Assembly (NCBI GenBank): GCA_052387695.1
Contig: JBQTIX010000059.1
Coordinates: forward strand, 1-64,000
DNA: 64,000 nt
Direction of reading: 5' to 3'
Source of the DNA: Panacagrimonas sp052387695
Lineage (GTDB): Bacteria > Pseudomonadota > Gammaproteobacteria > Nevskiales > Nevskiaceae
Shown here: piece by piece, positions 45,986-54,513 of the stretch
Position numbering within the stretch: the stretch's first letter is position 1
Layout of the letters: each line of letters starts with the position of its first letter
The notes under the pieces: model-generated
Database searches by the model: none
What the model was told of the DNA's origin: nothing
What the model saw: only the letters and a program-made list of their open reading frames with translations
Program-made: the position numbers and the translations under genes

Positions 45986-47011
45986 GGCCTGGGCCGGGAC
46001 GACGGACTTCAGGGCGGCGCTGAGCAGATGACTGATGCGCTGCGGAACGTTCTGCTGAACCTCCCGAAAACCCACCTTGATCGCGTTGGAAAAGCCGATC
46101 ACGTCGGCGCTGCCATGCGACTTGACGACGGTGCCGTTGAGGCCCAGCAGGGTCGCGCCGTTGTAGTGTCGTGGATCGATGCGCCTCCCCAGCGCCTTGA
46201 GCGCCGGCATCGCGGCCAGCGCGGCAATCCGGTGCAGCAGGCTGGCGGTGAATTCTTCCTTGAGGAACTGCCGGATCATCTTGGCCACGCCTTCGCCGGT
46301 CTTGAGCGCAACGTTGCCGACGAAACCGTCGCAGACCACCAGGTCCACATCGGATAGAAAAATGCCGTCGCCTTCGACGAAGCCGATGTAGTTGAGCGTC
46401 GAGGCCTGCAACAGCGCCGCGGCCGCCTTGATGGTGTCGTTGCCCTTGATCTCTTCCGAACCGATATTGAGCAGCGCCACGCTGGGCTGCTCCTCGCCGA
46501 GCATGGCCGTGATCAGGGCCGAACCCATCACTGCAAACTGAAACAACTGCTCGGGCGTGCATTCGGCGTTGGCGCCGAGATCGAGCATGTGGACGTGGCC
46601 GTTGATCGAGGGGATCGCGGAGACGATCGCCGGCCGGTCGATGCCGGGAAGGGTCTTGAGCACGAACTTCGCCGTCGCCATGAGCGCACCGGTATTCCCG
46701 GCGGAGATCATGGCGTTCGCCTGGCCTTCCTTGACCAGGTTGATCGCCACCCGCATCGATGAATCCTTCTTGCCGCGCAGGACTTTCGACGGCGATTCAT
46801 CCATCCCCACCACCTCGGAAGCGTGCTGGATCAGCAGGCGTGGCCCGGCCGAGGCCTTGAGAGCCTTGAGCTGCTTCTCGATTGCGGCCTCGTCGCCGAC
46901 CAGGATCGCCCGGATTTCCGGGTTTTCGTTCACGCACGACAGCGCAGCGGCAACCGTCACGGGAAGCCCGTGGTCGCCGCTCATCGCATCGATGGCTAGG
47001 CTTACCGGCAC
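45980..47011 (-). CDS. plsX: Phosphate acyltransferase PlsX
   Basis: This enzyme makes acyl-phosphate from acyl-ACP for glycerolipid synthesis. Signature blocks are LAIDAMSGDHG, MISAGNTGALMATAKFVLKTLPGIDRPAI, LDLGANAECTPEQLFQFAVMG and VCDGFVGNVALKTGEG. I place the start at a GTG (47011, VPVSLAIDAMSGD), giving 343 aa, which clears the rpmF stop; a TTG at 47074 would overlap rpmF. The usual downstream fabH-fabD-fabG-acpP are absent: the next gene is a convergent MFS transporter. Confidence 0.93.
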   Translation of the reverse strand: MPVSLAIDAMSGDHGLPVTVAAALSCVNENPEIRAILVGDEAAIEKQLKALKASAGPRLLIQHASEVVGMDESPSKVLRGKKDSSMRVAINLVKEGQANAMISAGNTGALMATAKFVLKTLPGIDRPAIVSAIPSINGHVHMLDLGANAECTPEQLFQFAVMGSALITAMLGEEQPSVALLNIGSEEIKGNDTIKAAAALLQASTLNYIGFVEGDGIFLSDVDLVVCDGFVGNVALKTGEGVAKMIRQFLKEEFTASLLHRIAALAAMPALKALGRRIDPRHYNGATLLGLNGTVVKSHGSADVIGFSNAIKVGFREVQQNVPQRISHLLSAALKSVVPAQAL

Positions 47012-47039
47012 AGCGAGCAGCCGCCCCGGGGAGGCCGGC

Positions 47040-47234
47040 TTACTCTTCCGCGGTTTCCGCGGTGGTCTTGTCAATCACTTTCCGGCCGCGGTAGTAACCG
47101 TCGGCGGTGACGTGATGACGACGGTGTGTCTCGCCCGAGGTCGGATCAACCGACAGCGCGGGCGCGGTCAGCGCATCGTGCGAGCGACGATGTCCACGCG
47201 TGGAGCGCGACTTTCTGGACTTCTGGACTGCCAT
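47040..47234 (-). CDS. rpmF: 50S ribosomal protein L32
   Basis: A 64-aa basic protein beginning MAVQKSRKSRSTRGHRRSHDAL, unmistakably L32. It lacks the zinc-binding cysteines of some L32 forms. It starts one base after the yceD stop, in the conserved yceD-rpmF-plsX order. Confidence 0.97.
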   Translation of the reverse strand: MAVQKSRKSRSTRGHRRSHDALTAPALSVDPTSGETHRRHHVTADGYYRGRKVIDKTTAETAEE

Positions 47235-47235
47235 T

Positions 47236-47772
47236 TCACTTCCCTCGGGCTGGGGTTACGCCCTTCAAACTCAGATTCTTCAATGCCGCCAAGCCACCGG
47301 TCTTGCGACCCGGCTCCGGCGACGACTCACCCGCTGAAGCGTGCACAAGCGGGCGCGCATTCTCGCACGCCGGGCAGCGGGGCATCATCGGGATCGTCAG
47401 CAGGATTTCCTCCTCGACGATCTCGTGCAGCATCACGCGGTCATCCACCACGAGATAAGGCTCGGCGTGCTCGATCAGTCTAGCCTCGTCAGCCTCGCTT
47501 TTCGCGATCGCCAGTTGCAGCCGGACGTCCAGCGGCCAGTCGAAAGGCTTGAGACAGACCCGGCACTCGAATCTGAGCTGACCCGCTATGCCGCCCTCGA
47601 TCCAGCCCTGCTTCGCCGCATCGATCCGAAACCCCATCCGCACCGTCAGCCGCTCAAGACCGGGCACCGCGTACTCCGCCACCCGTTCCAGGCGGGTCGC
47701 GCTCAACTCTCCCGAGTATTGCTCCGCACGGGCCAGGGCCTGGGACGCGCTGAGGGATGGGGGGATGGCCAT
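47236..47772 (-). CDS. yceD: YceD/DUF177 family protein
   Basis: This 178-aa protein starts at MAIPPSLSASQ. It has the conserved cysteine motif FECRVCLKPF and a second pair, RCPACENARP, typical of YceD/DUF177. Its role is tied to rRNA metabolism in some bacteria and plants; the molecular function is not settled. It is the first gene of the yceD-rpmF-plsX operon and divergent from the penicillin acylase homologue across 168 bp that show no clear promoter to me. Confidence 0.9.
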   Translation of the reverse strand: MAIPPSLSASQALARAEQYSGELSATRLERVAEYAVPGLERLTVRMGFRIDAAKQGWIEGGIAGQLRFECRVCLKPFDWPLDVRLQLAIAKSEADEARLIEHAEPYLVVDDRVMLHEIVEEEILLTIPMMPRCPACENARPLVHASAGESSPEPGRKTGGLAALKNLSLKGVTPARGK

Positions 47773-47940
47773 GGGGTGGAGCGAAAAAGGGCGCGAATGG
47801 TAGGTTTGCGGTCTTCCCAAGTCAAAGCGGTCTCTGAAACGCCTGCCCGTCGTGCAACGCGATCACGGGGCACTTCGTTGCCAGGGGCCCTCCATGCACC
47901 GATTCTTCGCGCTGCAATCTGCGCCGCGAATAATGTCCGG

Positions 47941-50145
47941 ATGCCTTTGACCCTCCAGCAGCGACTCGCCGCGTTCCCGACCGCAGGGCTCGCGGTCTCG
48001 CAACCGGTCTGCATCCGCTGGAACGAGCACGCCGTGCCGTACATCGAGGCCGAAACCGATGTCGACGCGGTCTACGCGCTGGGCCTGGTGCAGGTGCATC
48101 TGCGCGCCGCGCAGTTGCAGATCATGAAGCGCCTCGCGCAGGGCCGGGTGTCTGAAATGCTCGGTCCGTTTGCGGTCGAACTCGATCACGCCCTGCGCCT
48201 GCTGGACCTGCCCGGCGCTGCAGCGACGGCAGAGCAGGCGTTGCCCGCGAGCACGCGCGCCTGGCTCGAACCCTTCGTCCGCGGGCTCAATGACTATCAG
48301 TCGCTGGCACAGCCGCGCCCGCGCGAGTTCCGCTGGCTCGGCCTCAAGCTGGAACCCTGGACCCTGATCGATGTGCTGGCGCTGAGCCGCCTGGCCGGCG
48401 CCGACGTGAACTGGGGCGGGTATCTGCCCCTGCTCAAAGTGCGGGACAAGCCGGGCTTCGCGGAGTTCTGGCGAAGGCTGCGCATCGTCGGCGGAACCCT
48501 GTCATCGAGCCTGCTCGGGCGCGGACTTGCACACGTCGCCCGCACCGGCAGCAATAGCCTCGCGATCGCCGCCACGCGCTCCGCCAGCGGCGCGCCGCTG
48601 ATGGCAAACGATCCTCATCTCAGCCAGTCATTGCCCAACTTCTGGCTGCTGGCCGGGCTGCGCTGCCCGAGCTACCAGATGGTTGGGCTGATGCCGGTGG
48701 GGCTGCCATTCGTGGGCGTTGGAGCGGGCGCGCACTGCGCCTGGGGCGGCACCAATATGCGCGCGGCGTCGAGCGACCTGGTGGATGTCTCGGGTCTCGC
48801 AGACTCCGAAATCGACGTACGCGAGACGCTGATCAAAGTGCGCAGTCTGGGCACGCGACGCCGCCGGGTCCGACGCACCCGATTCGGACCGATCCTCAAC
48901 GACGCCAGGCTGCTCAAGGTCGCAGGTGGGCCGGTCGCGCTGCGCTGGATCGGGCAGGATCCGTCCGACGAGGTGGGCGCCTTTCTGGCCGCGGCGCGCG
49001 CGCGCAACGGCGATGAATTCCGCGCGGCGTTCGAGAGTTTCGGCGTGTGCGCGCAGAACATCCTGTTCGCCTCGCGCGACGGACATATCGGCCATGTCTA
49101 TGCCGCCCACCTGCCGCGCCGGAGCGGATGGCCGGAGGACACGCCGATCCTGTCGATGGCGCAGGCCGACTCTGCCTGGCGCGATCGCTGGACCGCCTCC
49201 AGTCTGCCGCTGAGCCTCGACCCTGCCTGCGGCTATCGCGTTTCCGCCAACGACCGGCCGCAGTTCAGCGATGCACCGCTCGGATTTTTCTTCAGCGAGG
49301 GCGATCGCGCGGCGCGGCTCGCGCACCTCGCGGACCGCACGCAGCTGACGCTCGATGATCTGGCGGCGCTCCAGCGCGACACCCTCACGCCGGGTGCCGC
49401 GCATCTGGCGAAACGGCTCGCAAGCCTGATCGAGCAGGCCGGGGCTGAGCGCAGCCTGGTCGAACTTCTACGCGCCTGGGATGGCGACTACGCGGCCGAC
49501 GCGGCGGCACCGGTCGCGTTCGAAGTGCTGATCGGCGGGCTGGCAAAACGGCTGCGGTCCAGCGACGCCTCGATGGACGACGAGTGGGGACGCCATACGC
49601 GACTGCTGCTCAGCGATCTGGATGCACTGCAAGCGCCCGCGCGAACGGCGTTGCTGTGTGCTGCCGCGGCAGACGCACAGAAAGCACGCCGTCGATTTTC
49701 CACCTGGGGGGCCATGCACCGCCTGCGCATCACCCATCTGATGGGCCTGGTGCCGGTGCTCGGCCGCGCCTGGACCGTGGCCGAATGGGGCGCCGGCGGA
49801 TCGCGCGAAACGCCGATGAAGAATGCGCACGGCCTGGTGCGCGGCAAGCACCGGGTCGAGTACGGCGCGCAGGCCCGGCACCTGTCCGACCTGTCCGATC
49901 CCGACGCCAATCACTTCGTGCTGCTCGGCGGCAACGACGGCTGGATCGATTCCGCCCAGTACGCCGACCAGTTGCCGCTATGGCGCGAAGGTCGCTATAT
50001 CCGCATGCCGCTGAGTCCGGAAGTCGTGATGCGCGAGTTCGCTCAGACCCTCACGCTCGAACCGACGGGTAGCGTGCGCGCCGCGCACGACCCGACCTTC
50101 GAAACCACCCTCTCACCTGTGCAAAGCGCGCGTTACGCGGATTGA
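47941..50145 (+). CDS. Penicillin acylase family (S45) N-terminal nucleophile hydrolase
   Basis: This 734-aa Ntn-hydrolase precursor has an alpha part (1-203) followed by the autoprocessing site RTG|S204-NSLAIA, which creates the nucleophilic Ser. Beta-chain signatures are GAPLMANDPHLSQSLPNFW, GLPFVGVGAGAHCAWGGTN and GGSRETPMKNAHGLV..GGNDGW. Family members hydrolyse amide bonds of penicillins, acyl-homoserine lactones or cyclic lipopeptides. Unlike most, no signal peptide is evident at MPLTLQQRLAAFPTAGLA, and the inter-chain spacer is short. Its 3' end overlaps the convergent POT gene by 13 bases. Confidence 0.85.
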   Translation: MPLTLQQRLAAFPTAGLAVSQPVCIRWNEHAVPYIEAETDVDAVYALGLVQVHLRAAQLQIMKRLAQGRVSEMLGPFAVELDHALRLLDLPGAAATAEQALPASTRAWLEPFVRGLNDYQSLAQPRPREFRWLGLKLEPWTLIDVLALSRLAGADVNWGGYLPLLKVRDKPGFAEFWRRLRIVGGTLSSSLLGRGLAHVARTGSNSLAIAATRSASGAPLMANDPHLSQSLPNFWLLAGLRCPSYQMVGLMPVGLPFVGVGAGAHCAWGGTNMRAASSDLVDVSGLADSEIDVRETLIKVRSLGTRRRRVRRTRFGPILNDARLLKVAGGPVALRWIGQDPSDEVGAFLAAARARNGDEFRAAFESFGVCAQNILFASRDGHIGHVYAAHLPRRSGWPEDTPILSMAQADSAWRDRWTASSLPLSLDPACGYRVSANDRPQFSDAPLGFFFSEGDRAARLAHLADRTQLTLDDLAALQRDTLTPGAAHLAKRLASLIEQAGAERSLVELLRAWDGDYAADAAAPVAFEVLIGGLAKRLRSSDASMDDEWGRHTRLLLSDLDALQAPARTALLCAAAADAQKARRRFSTWGAMHRLRITHLMGLVPVLGRAWTVAEWGAGGSRETPMKNAHGLVRGKHRVEYGAQARHLSDLSDPDANHFVLLGGNDGWIDSAQYADQLPLWREGRYIRMPLSPEVVMREFAQTLTLEPTGSVRAAHDPTFETTLSPVQSARYAD

Positions 50146-51725
50146 GCAGCGGCCAGGTCCTCGCGCACAAACGTCTTCTCGCGGTACAGGCGAGCCACGA
50201 AGATGAAGATCACGCCCATGCCCGCCATCAGCCAGGCGAAGAACATGAAGAACTGCGGACCGACCAGTTTGTAGGTCGAGACTTCAGCCGCATCAGTATC
50301 GAACCTCCCACGGGTGGACACGGGCTTGCGGTGCGTCACATCGAGCAAGGGCGCCGTTCCGTCTGCGCCGGTCTCGCCGACCAGATAAGTGCCCGCCAGC
50401 GCCCGCGTCTTGCCGTCTTCGAGCGCCACGCTCAGACCGGTCGCACCAAAGAAGTCAATCTTCTGGCCGCGCACGAAGCCATGCTCCGCCGGCACCCGCA
50501 CTCGGGTCTCGGCACCGGCGCTGACGGTGACGCCGTCGATGGGCTTGATCATGGAATCCGCCACCACTGCCGTGAGCAGATTGCCCGCGCTGACGGCCAA
50601 CAGGTACAGCGCCATGATGAAACTCTTCATGCGTAGCGGCGCCTGCTTGTAGCTGAACTCCAGCGCCGTGATCGACACCAGCACCTCGGAGGCGGTGAGC
50701 ACGGCGTAGGCCAGGATCTGCCACCACACGCTGGTCGAGATACCGTTCTGGATACGGTTCTCGATCCACGCGATGATCAGGAACGAGGACGCGCAGACGA
50801 ACAGGCCGATGCCGATCTTGCGCAGCGGCGTGACAGCGAAGAAGCGGCCCATCAGCGGGTAGATCCCATAGCTGAACACCGGCACCAGCATCAGAATGAA
50901 AATGCCGTTGACGACCTGCACCTGCGCCGGCAGCAAGGTGAAGTCGAACAGCCCGAACACGCGGATGTTCTTGTCCAGCAGATCGGACTGCGCCTGCAGG
51001 ATCCACGTGGTACCGTTGGACTGATCCCACAGCGCCCAGAACACCGCGACGAAGACGTAGATGATCGCGAGGCTGCCGATCAGGCTCAGACCCTGCGGTG
51101 ACATCACGTCGCGCAGCCATTGCCGGCCGGCCGGAGGCACGACCGCGAACTGCTTGCGGCCGAGCCAGAACACGAGGGTGGCGATCGCCATCGCGATGGC
51201 CGGCATGCCGAAGGCGGCGCGCGGGCCGTATTGGTCCAGCAGCACCGGGCAAAAGTAGATGGAGATCAGCGCGCCGGCGTTGATCGACAGATAGAACCAG
51301 GAAAACGCGCGCTCGATCAGATGCTGGTTGGACGAGGTGAACTGGTCGCCCACATTGGTCGACACGCAGGGCTTGATGCCGCCGGTGCCGAACGCGACCA
51401 GAAATAGGCCGACGGCGAGCGTGGTCTGCCCCGTACCCAGCGCCAGCACCGTGCAGCCCGCGACGTAAACCATCGAGAACGTGATGATGGTCTTGAACTT
51501 GCCCCAGAACACATCCGAGACGACGGCGCCGAGCAGGGGGAAAAAATACGCACCGGACTTGAACAGCGACTGCCAGGTGGTCGCCTGTGCCTCGCCGAAT
51601 TGCAGGTGCTGCACCATGTACAGCGACAGGATCGCGTTGATCCCGTAGAAGCAGAATCGCTCCGCAAACTCGTTGGCGACGATGTAGGGAATACCGCTGG
51701 GCATGCGGGCGGTGGCAGTCGTCAT
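50133..51725 (-). CDS. Proton-dependent oligopeptide transporter (POT/PTR family)
   Basis: This 530-aa inner-membrane permease has the POT N-terminus (PYIVANEFAERFCFYGINAILSLYMV, with the ExxER-like motif) and PTR signature-like GTGGIKPCVSTNVGDQF and FSWFYLSINAGALIS. It would import di-/tripeptides with protons. An extra hydrophilic domain of about 95 residues (about 400-490, GVTVSAGAETRVRVPAEHGFVRGQ to FDTDAAEVSTYKLV) sits between the last helices. The start is MTTATARMPSG. It converges on the acylase gene. Confidence 0.9.
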   Translation of the reverse strand: MTTATARMPSGIPYIVANEFAERFCFYGINAILSLYMVQHLQFGEAQATTWQSLFKSGAYFFPLLGAVVSDVFWGKFKTIITFSMVYVAGCTVLALGTGQTTLAVGLFLVAFGTGGIKPCVSTNVGDQFTSSNQHLIERAFSWFYLSINAGALISIYFCPVLLDQYGPRAAFGMPAIAMAIATLVFWLGRKQFAVVPPAGRQWLRDVMSPQGLSLIGSLAIIYVFVAVFWALWDQSNGTTWILQAQSDLLDKNIRVFGLFDFTLLPAQVQVVNGIFILMLVPVFSYGIYPLMGRFFAVTPLRKIGIGLFVCASSFLIIAWIENRIQNGISTSVWWQILAYAVLTASEVLVSITALEFSYKQAPLRMKSFIMALYLLAVSAGNLLTAVVADSMIKPIDGVTVSAGAETRVRVPAEHGFVRGQKIDFFGATGLSVALEDGKTRALAGTYLVGETGADGTAPLLDVTHRKPVSTRGRFDTDAAEVSTYKLVGPQFFMFFAWLMAGMGVIFIFVARLYREKTFVREDLAAAQSA

Positions 51726-51903
51726 CGGGGTGAACCTAGGGTGGGGGCTCCGGGCGGCCGGGGGCAGTGTACGCACCGGCGCGTCGTTCGCATCGTAATC
51801 GCTCGGCAGATTTCAAACGGACTGACTTCCGGGGCAGCGCTTCGCTGGTCGCACGCCGCCGCGTCGGCGACAATCAACGCATGTCCCGCATCCGTTTCCC
51901 TCG

Positions 51904-53538
51904 ATGAGCTATCTCGCCCTCGCGCGCAAATGGCGGCCGCGCGTCTTCGCCGACGTGATGGGGCAGGGCCACGTGGTCAAGGCGCTCGCGCACGCGCTCG
52001 ACGGCGACAAGCTGCATCCCGCGATCCTGCTCACCGGCACGCGCGGCGTCGGCAAGACCACCCTGGCGCGCATCGTCGCCAAGGGCCTGAACTGCGAAAC
52101 CGGCGTGTCGGCCACACCCTGCGGCGTGTGCAGCGCCTGCAGGGAAGTGGACTCGGGCCGCTTCGTCGATCTGCTGGAAATCGATGCCGCCAGCAACACC
52201 GGCGTCGAGAACGTGCGCGAGCTGATCGACAACAGCCAGTACTCGCCCGCGCGTGGCCGCTACAAGGTGTATCTCATCGACGAAGTTCACATGCTCTCGA
52301 AGAGCGCGTTCAACGCGCTGCTCAAGACCCTGGAAGAGCCGCCGCCGCACGTGAAGTTCATTCTCGCCACCACCGATCCGCAGAAACTGCCGATCACGGT
52401 GCTGAGCCGCTGTCTCCAGTTCAATCTCAAGCGCCTGCCGATCGCGGTGATTCGCGACCAGCTCGCCAAGGTGCTCGACCAGGAAGGCGTGGCGTTCGAG
52501 ACCGGCGCTGTCGCCGAGATTGCGCGCGCCGCCGATGGCTCCATGCGCGATGGCCTGTCGCTGGTCGATCAGGCGATCGCGTTCGCCGGCGGCGGGACGC
52601 TGGAGCGCGGGCCGGTCGAGGACATGCTCGGCACGTCCGGCCGGCAGATTCTGTACACGTTGCTGACGGCGATCAGCCGTGGCGACGCGCGCGCCCTCGT
52701 CGAGGGCATTCAGCGGCTCGATACGCGCGCACCCGATTACTCCGCGCTGCTCAACGATCTTGCCGGACACTTGCAGCGCATCGCCGTGCTGCAAGTCCTT
52801 CCCGATGCGCGATCCGATGACGACGATGCGGAACGGGTCACGCTCGCGAGTCAACTCAAGGCCGAGGACGTGCAGCTCTGCTACCAGATCGCGGTGATGG
52901 GGCGACGCGATCTGCCGTGGGCGCCGGACCCGCGCAGCGGGTTCGAGATGACCTTGCTGCGCATGCTCGCGTTCCGGCCCGAGCCTGAATTTCGCGAAGC
53001 CAAAGAGGGGGCGGCACGCGCCGCAGCGCCAGTCGCTTCGGGCGCTCCCTTGACGCGGCCGGTTGCGGTCGCGCCTGGCGCCTCCGTTCGTGAGGAGCCG
53101 CCTCCGCCAGCAGTGAGTCCTGCGGTCATGGATTCTGTGGCGGCCGCAGCGTTGCCCTGGTCCGAGCGTATCGACACGCTCGGGCTGGACGGCGCGACGC
53201 GACAGCTCGCGCGCCAGTGCGCCTGGGTGGGCGAGGGCGAGGGCGTGATTCGCCTGAGTCTCGCGGCGACCGCCGGATTTCTCATGCACGAGTCGCGTCG
53301 CGTCGCCATCGAGCAGGCGCTGTCGGCTCAATCGGGCGCCGCGCGTCGGGTACAGATCGAGCTTGCAGGCAGCGATGAACCCGCCGAGTCGACGACCCCC
53401 GCGCAGCAGGACCAGCAACGGCTGATCGCGCGGCAGAAGGCGGCCGAGGCCGCGATCGAGCAGGACCCCGTGGTCCACGCGTTCAGGGACCAGTTCGGCG
53501 TCAGCGTACGGCCGGGCTCGGTACGACCGAACACCTAA
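51904..53538 (+). CDS. dnaX: DNA polymerase III subunit tau/gamma
   Basis: This 544-aa clamp-loader ATPase starts MSYLALARKWRP. Walker A is GTRGVGKTTLAR (about 45-56). The zinc module has C-ETGVSATPCGVCSAC, Walker B is YLIDEVHMLS and the SRC motif is VLSRCLQF. Domain III and a shortened C-terminal tau region (Ala/Pro linker about 375-410, then about 120 residues) follow. No A-rich slippery site for programmed frameshifting was noticed, so gamma may not be made. No SRP RNA was recognised upstream. ybaB follows after 21 bases. Confidence 0.95.
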   Translation: MSYLALARKWRPRVFADVMGQGHVVKALAHALDGDKLHPAILLTGTRGVGKTTLARIVAKGLNCETGVSATPCGVCSACREVDSGRFVDLLEIDAASNTGVENVRELIDNSQYSPARGRYKVYLIDEVHMLSKSAFNALLKTLEEPPPHVKFILATTDPQKLPITVLSRCLQFNLKRLPIAVIRDQLAKVLDQEGVAFETGAVAEIARAADGSMRDGLSLVDQAIAFAGGGTLERGPVEDMLGTSGRQILYTLLTAISRGDARALVEGIQRLDTRAPDYSALLNDLAGHLQRIAVLQVLPDARSDDDDAERVTLASQLKAEDVQLCYQIAVMGRRDLPWAPDPRSGFEMTLLRMLAFRPEPEFREAKEGAARAAAPVASGAPLTRPVAVAPGASVREEPPPPAVSPAVMDSVAAAALPWSERIDTLGLDGATRQLARQCAWVGEGEGVIRLSLAATAGFLMHESRRVAIEQALSAQSGAARRVQIELAGSDEPAESTTPAQQDQQRLIARQKAAEAAIEQDPVVHAFRDQFGVSVRPGSVRPNT

Positions 53539-53559
53539 TCAATCGACAGAGGATTCAAC

Positions 53560-53883
53560 ATGAAAGGCGCTCTTGGCCAGATCATGCAGCAGGCGCAGAA
53601 GGTCCAGGAAAACATGAAGCGCGCGCAGGACGAAATCGCGCGCATGGAAATCACCGGCGAGTCCGGTGCGGGCATGGTCAGGGTGACGATCGACGGCCGG
53701 CACCAGGCGCGCAAGGTGGAGATCGACCCGGCCGCGCTGTCGGAGGACAAGGAGTTCCTCGAAGACCTGATCGCGGCCGCGATCAACGATGCGGCGCAGA
53801 AGCTCGATGCGGCGACCAAGGAGAAGATGGCAGCGGTCACCGGTGGGATGGCCTTGCCGCCGGGGCTCAATCTCGGCTTCTGA
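53560..53883 (+). CDS. ybaB: YbaB/EbfC family nucleoid-associated protein
   Basis: This 107-aa DNA-binding protein has the usual N-terminal helix LGQIMQQAQKVQENMKRAQDEIARMEITGESGAGMV and the strand/helix GMVRVTIDGRHQARKVEIDP. It lies in the conserved dnaX-ybaB order. recR normally follows, but here a small membrane protein and an SMR gene do. Confidence 0.95.
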   Translation: MKGALGQIMQQAQKVQENMKRAQDEIARMEITGESGAGMVRVTIDGRHQARKVEIDPAALSEDKEFLEDLIAAAINDAAQKLDAATKEKMAAVTGGMALPPGLNLGF

Positions 53884-53894
53884 ACGTCCGGGAC

Positions 53895-54173
53895 GTGGCC
53901 ACACGCAACGGGAAGCCGGCGGCCCGCCTGCTGGATCGCTGCGCGCTGGCCTTCCTGTCCGCGCTGAGTGCGTTTACTGTCTCGGCATTGGCCTGGGCGG
54001 CGGTCGCCGTCGTACTGGGACAGTTCGGCGTCGACTGGCTGCCCCCTTTTGGCTGGGTGATCGCGTTCACCGCGCTGATGTCGCTGCTCGGGTTCCTGCT
54101 GCTGGAAAATTACGTGATCGATGGGGTGATGGGACTTCTGCGCTGGGTCCTGAGCCTGCTGCGCTGGGTCTGA
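53895..54173 (+). CDS. Small membrane protein, function unknown
   Basis: A 92-aa frame starting with GTG at 53895, eleven bases after ybaB. It has two hydrophobic helices (about 15-45, CALAFLSALSAFTVSALAWAAVAVVLG, and about 52-72) and a Leu/Trp-rich amphipathic tail (MGLLRWVLSLLRWV) with a tandem LLRWV motif. It ends four bases before the SMR gene. I do not recognise the family. Spacing and codon style support a real gene. Confidence 0.6.
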   Translation: MATRNGKPAARLLDRCALAFLSALSAFTVSALAWAAVAVVLGQFGVDWLPPFGWVIAFTALMSLLGFLLLENYVIDGVMGLLRWVLSLLRWV

Positions 54174-54177
54174 ATCG

Positions 54178-54510
54178 ATGAGCCCCTGGCTGTACCTGAG
54201 CATCGCAATCTGCGCCGAAGTGATCGCCACTTCCGCGCTCAACGCCAGCGCGGGCTTTGCTAAGCCCCTGCCTTCGACGGTCGTGGTGATCGGTTATGGC
54301 ATCGCGTTCTGGTGTCTGTCCCTGAGTCTGCGCAGCATTCCCATGGGCATCGTCTATGCGATCTGGTCCGGGGTGGGCATCGTGCTGATCTCGATCATCG
54401 GCTGGATCGTGTTCCGCCAGGCTCTCGATGTGGCGGCCATGCTGGGAATGGGACTGATCGTCGCGGGCGTGTTGGTGATCAACCTGTTCTCGCGCACCGT
54501 GGCACGATGA
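54178..54510 (+). CDS. Small multidrug resistance (SMR) family transporter
   Basis: This 110-aa four-helix protein has the essential E14 (LYLSIAICAEVIATSALN) and the SMR blocks LSLRSIPMGIVYAIWSGVGIVLI and GWIVFRQ. It is closest in style to EmrE/QacE proton-coupled exporters of cationic compounds, which act as dimers in the inner membrane. It lies four bases after the small membrane protein and four bases before cysG, so all three are probably co-transcribed. Confidence 0.9.
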   Translation: MSPWLYLSIAICAEVIATSALNASAGFAKPLPSTVVVIGYGIAFWCLSLSLRSIPMGIVYAIWSGVGIVLISIIGWIVFRQALDVAAMLGMGLIVAGVLVINLFSRTVAR

Positions 54511-54513
54511 GTC

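Noticed and set aside
51727..51903. Possible SRP (4.5S) RNA gene before dnaX
   Set aside because: A GGGGGCTCC stretch caught the eye and ffs often lies near dnaX, but the conserved GGTCAGGTCCGGAAGGAAGCAGCC-like loop (20-base core) is absent.
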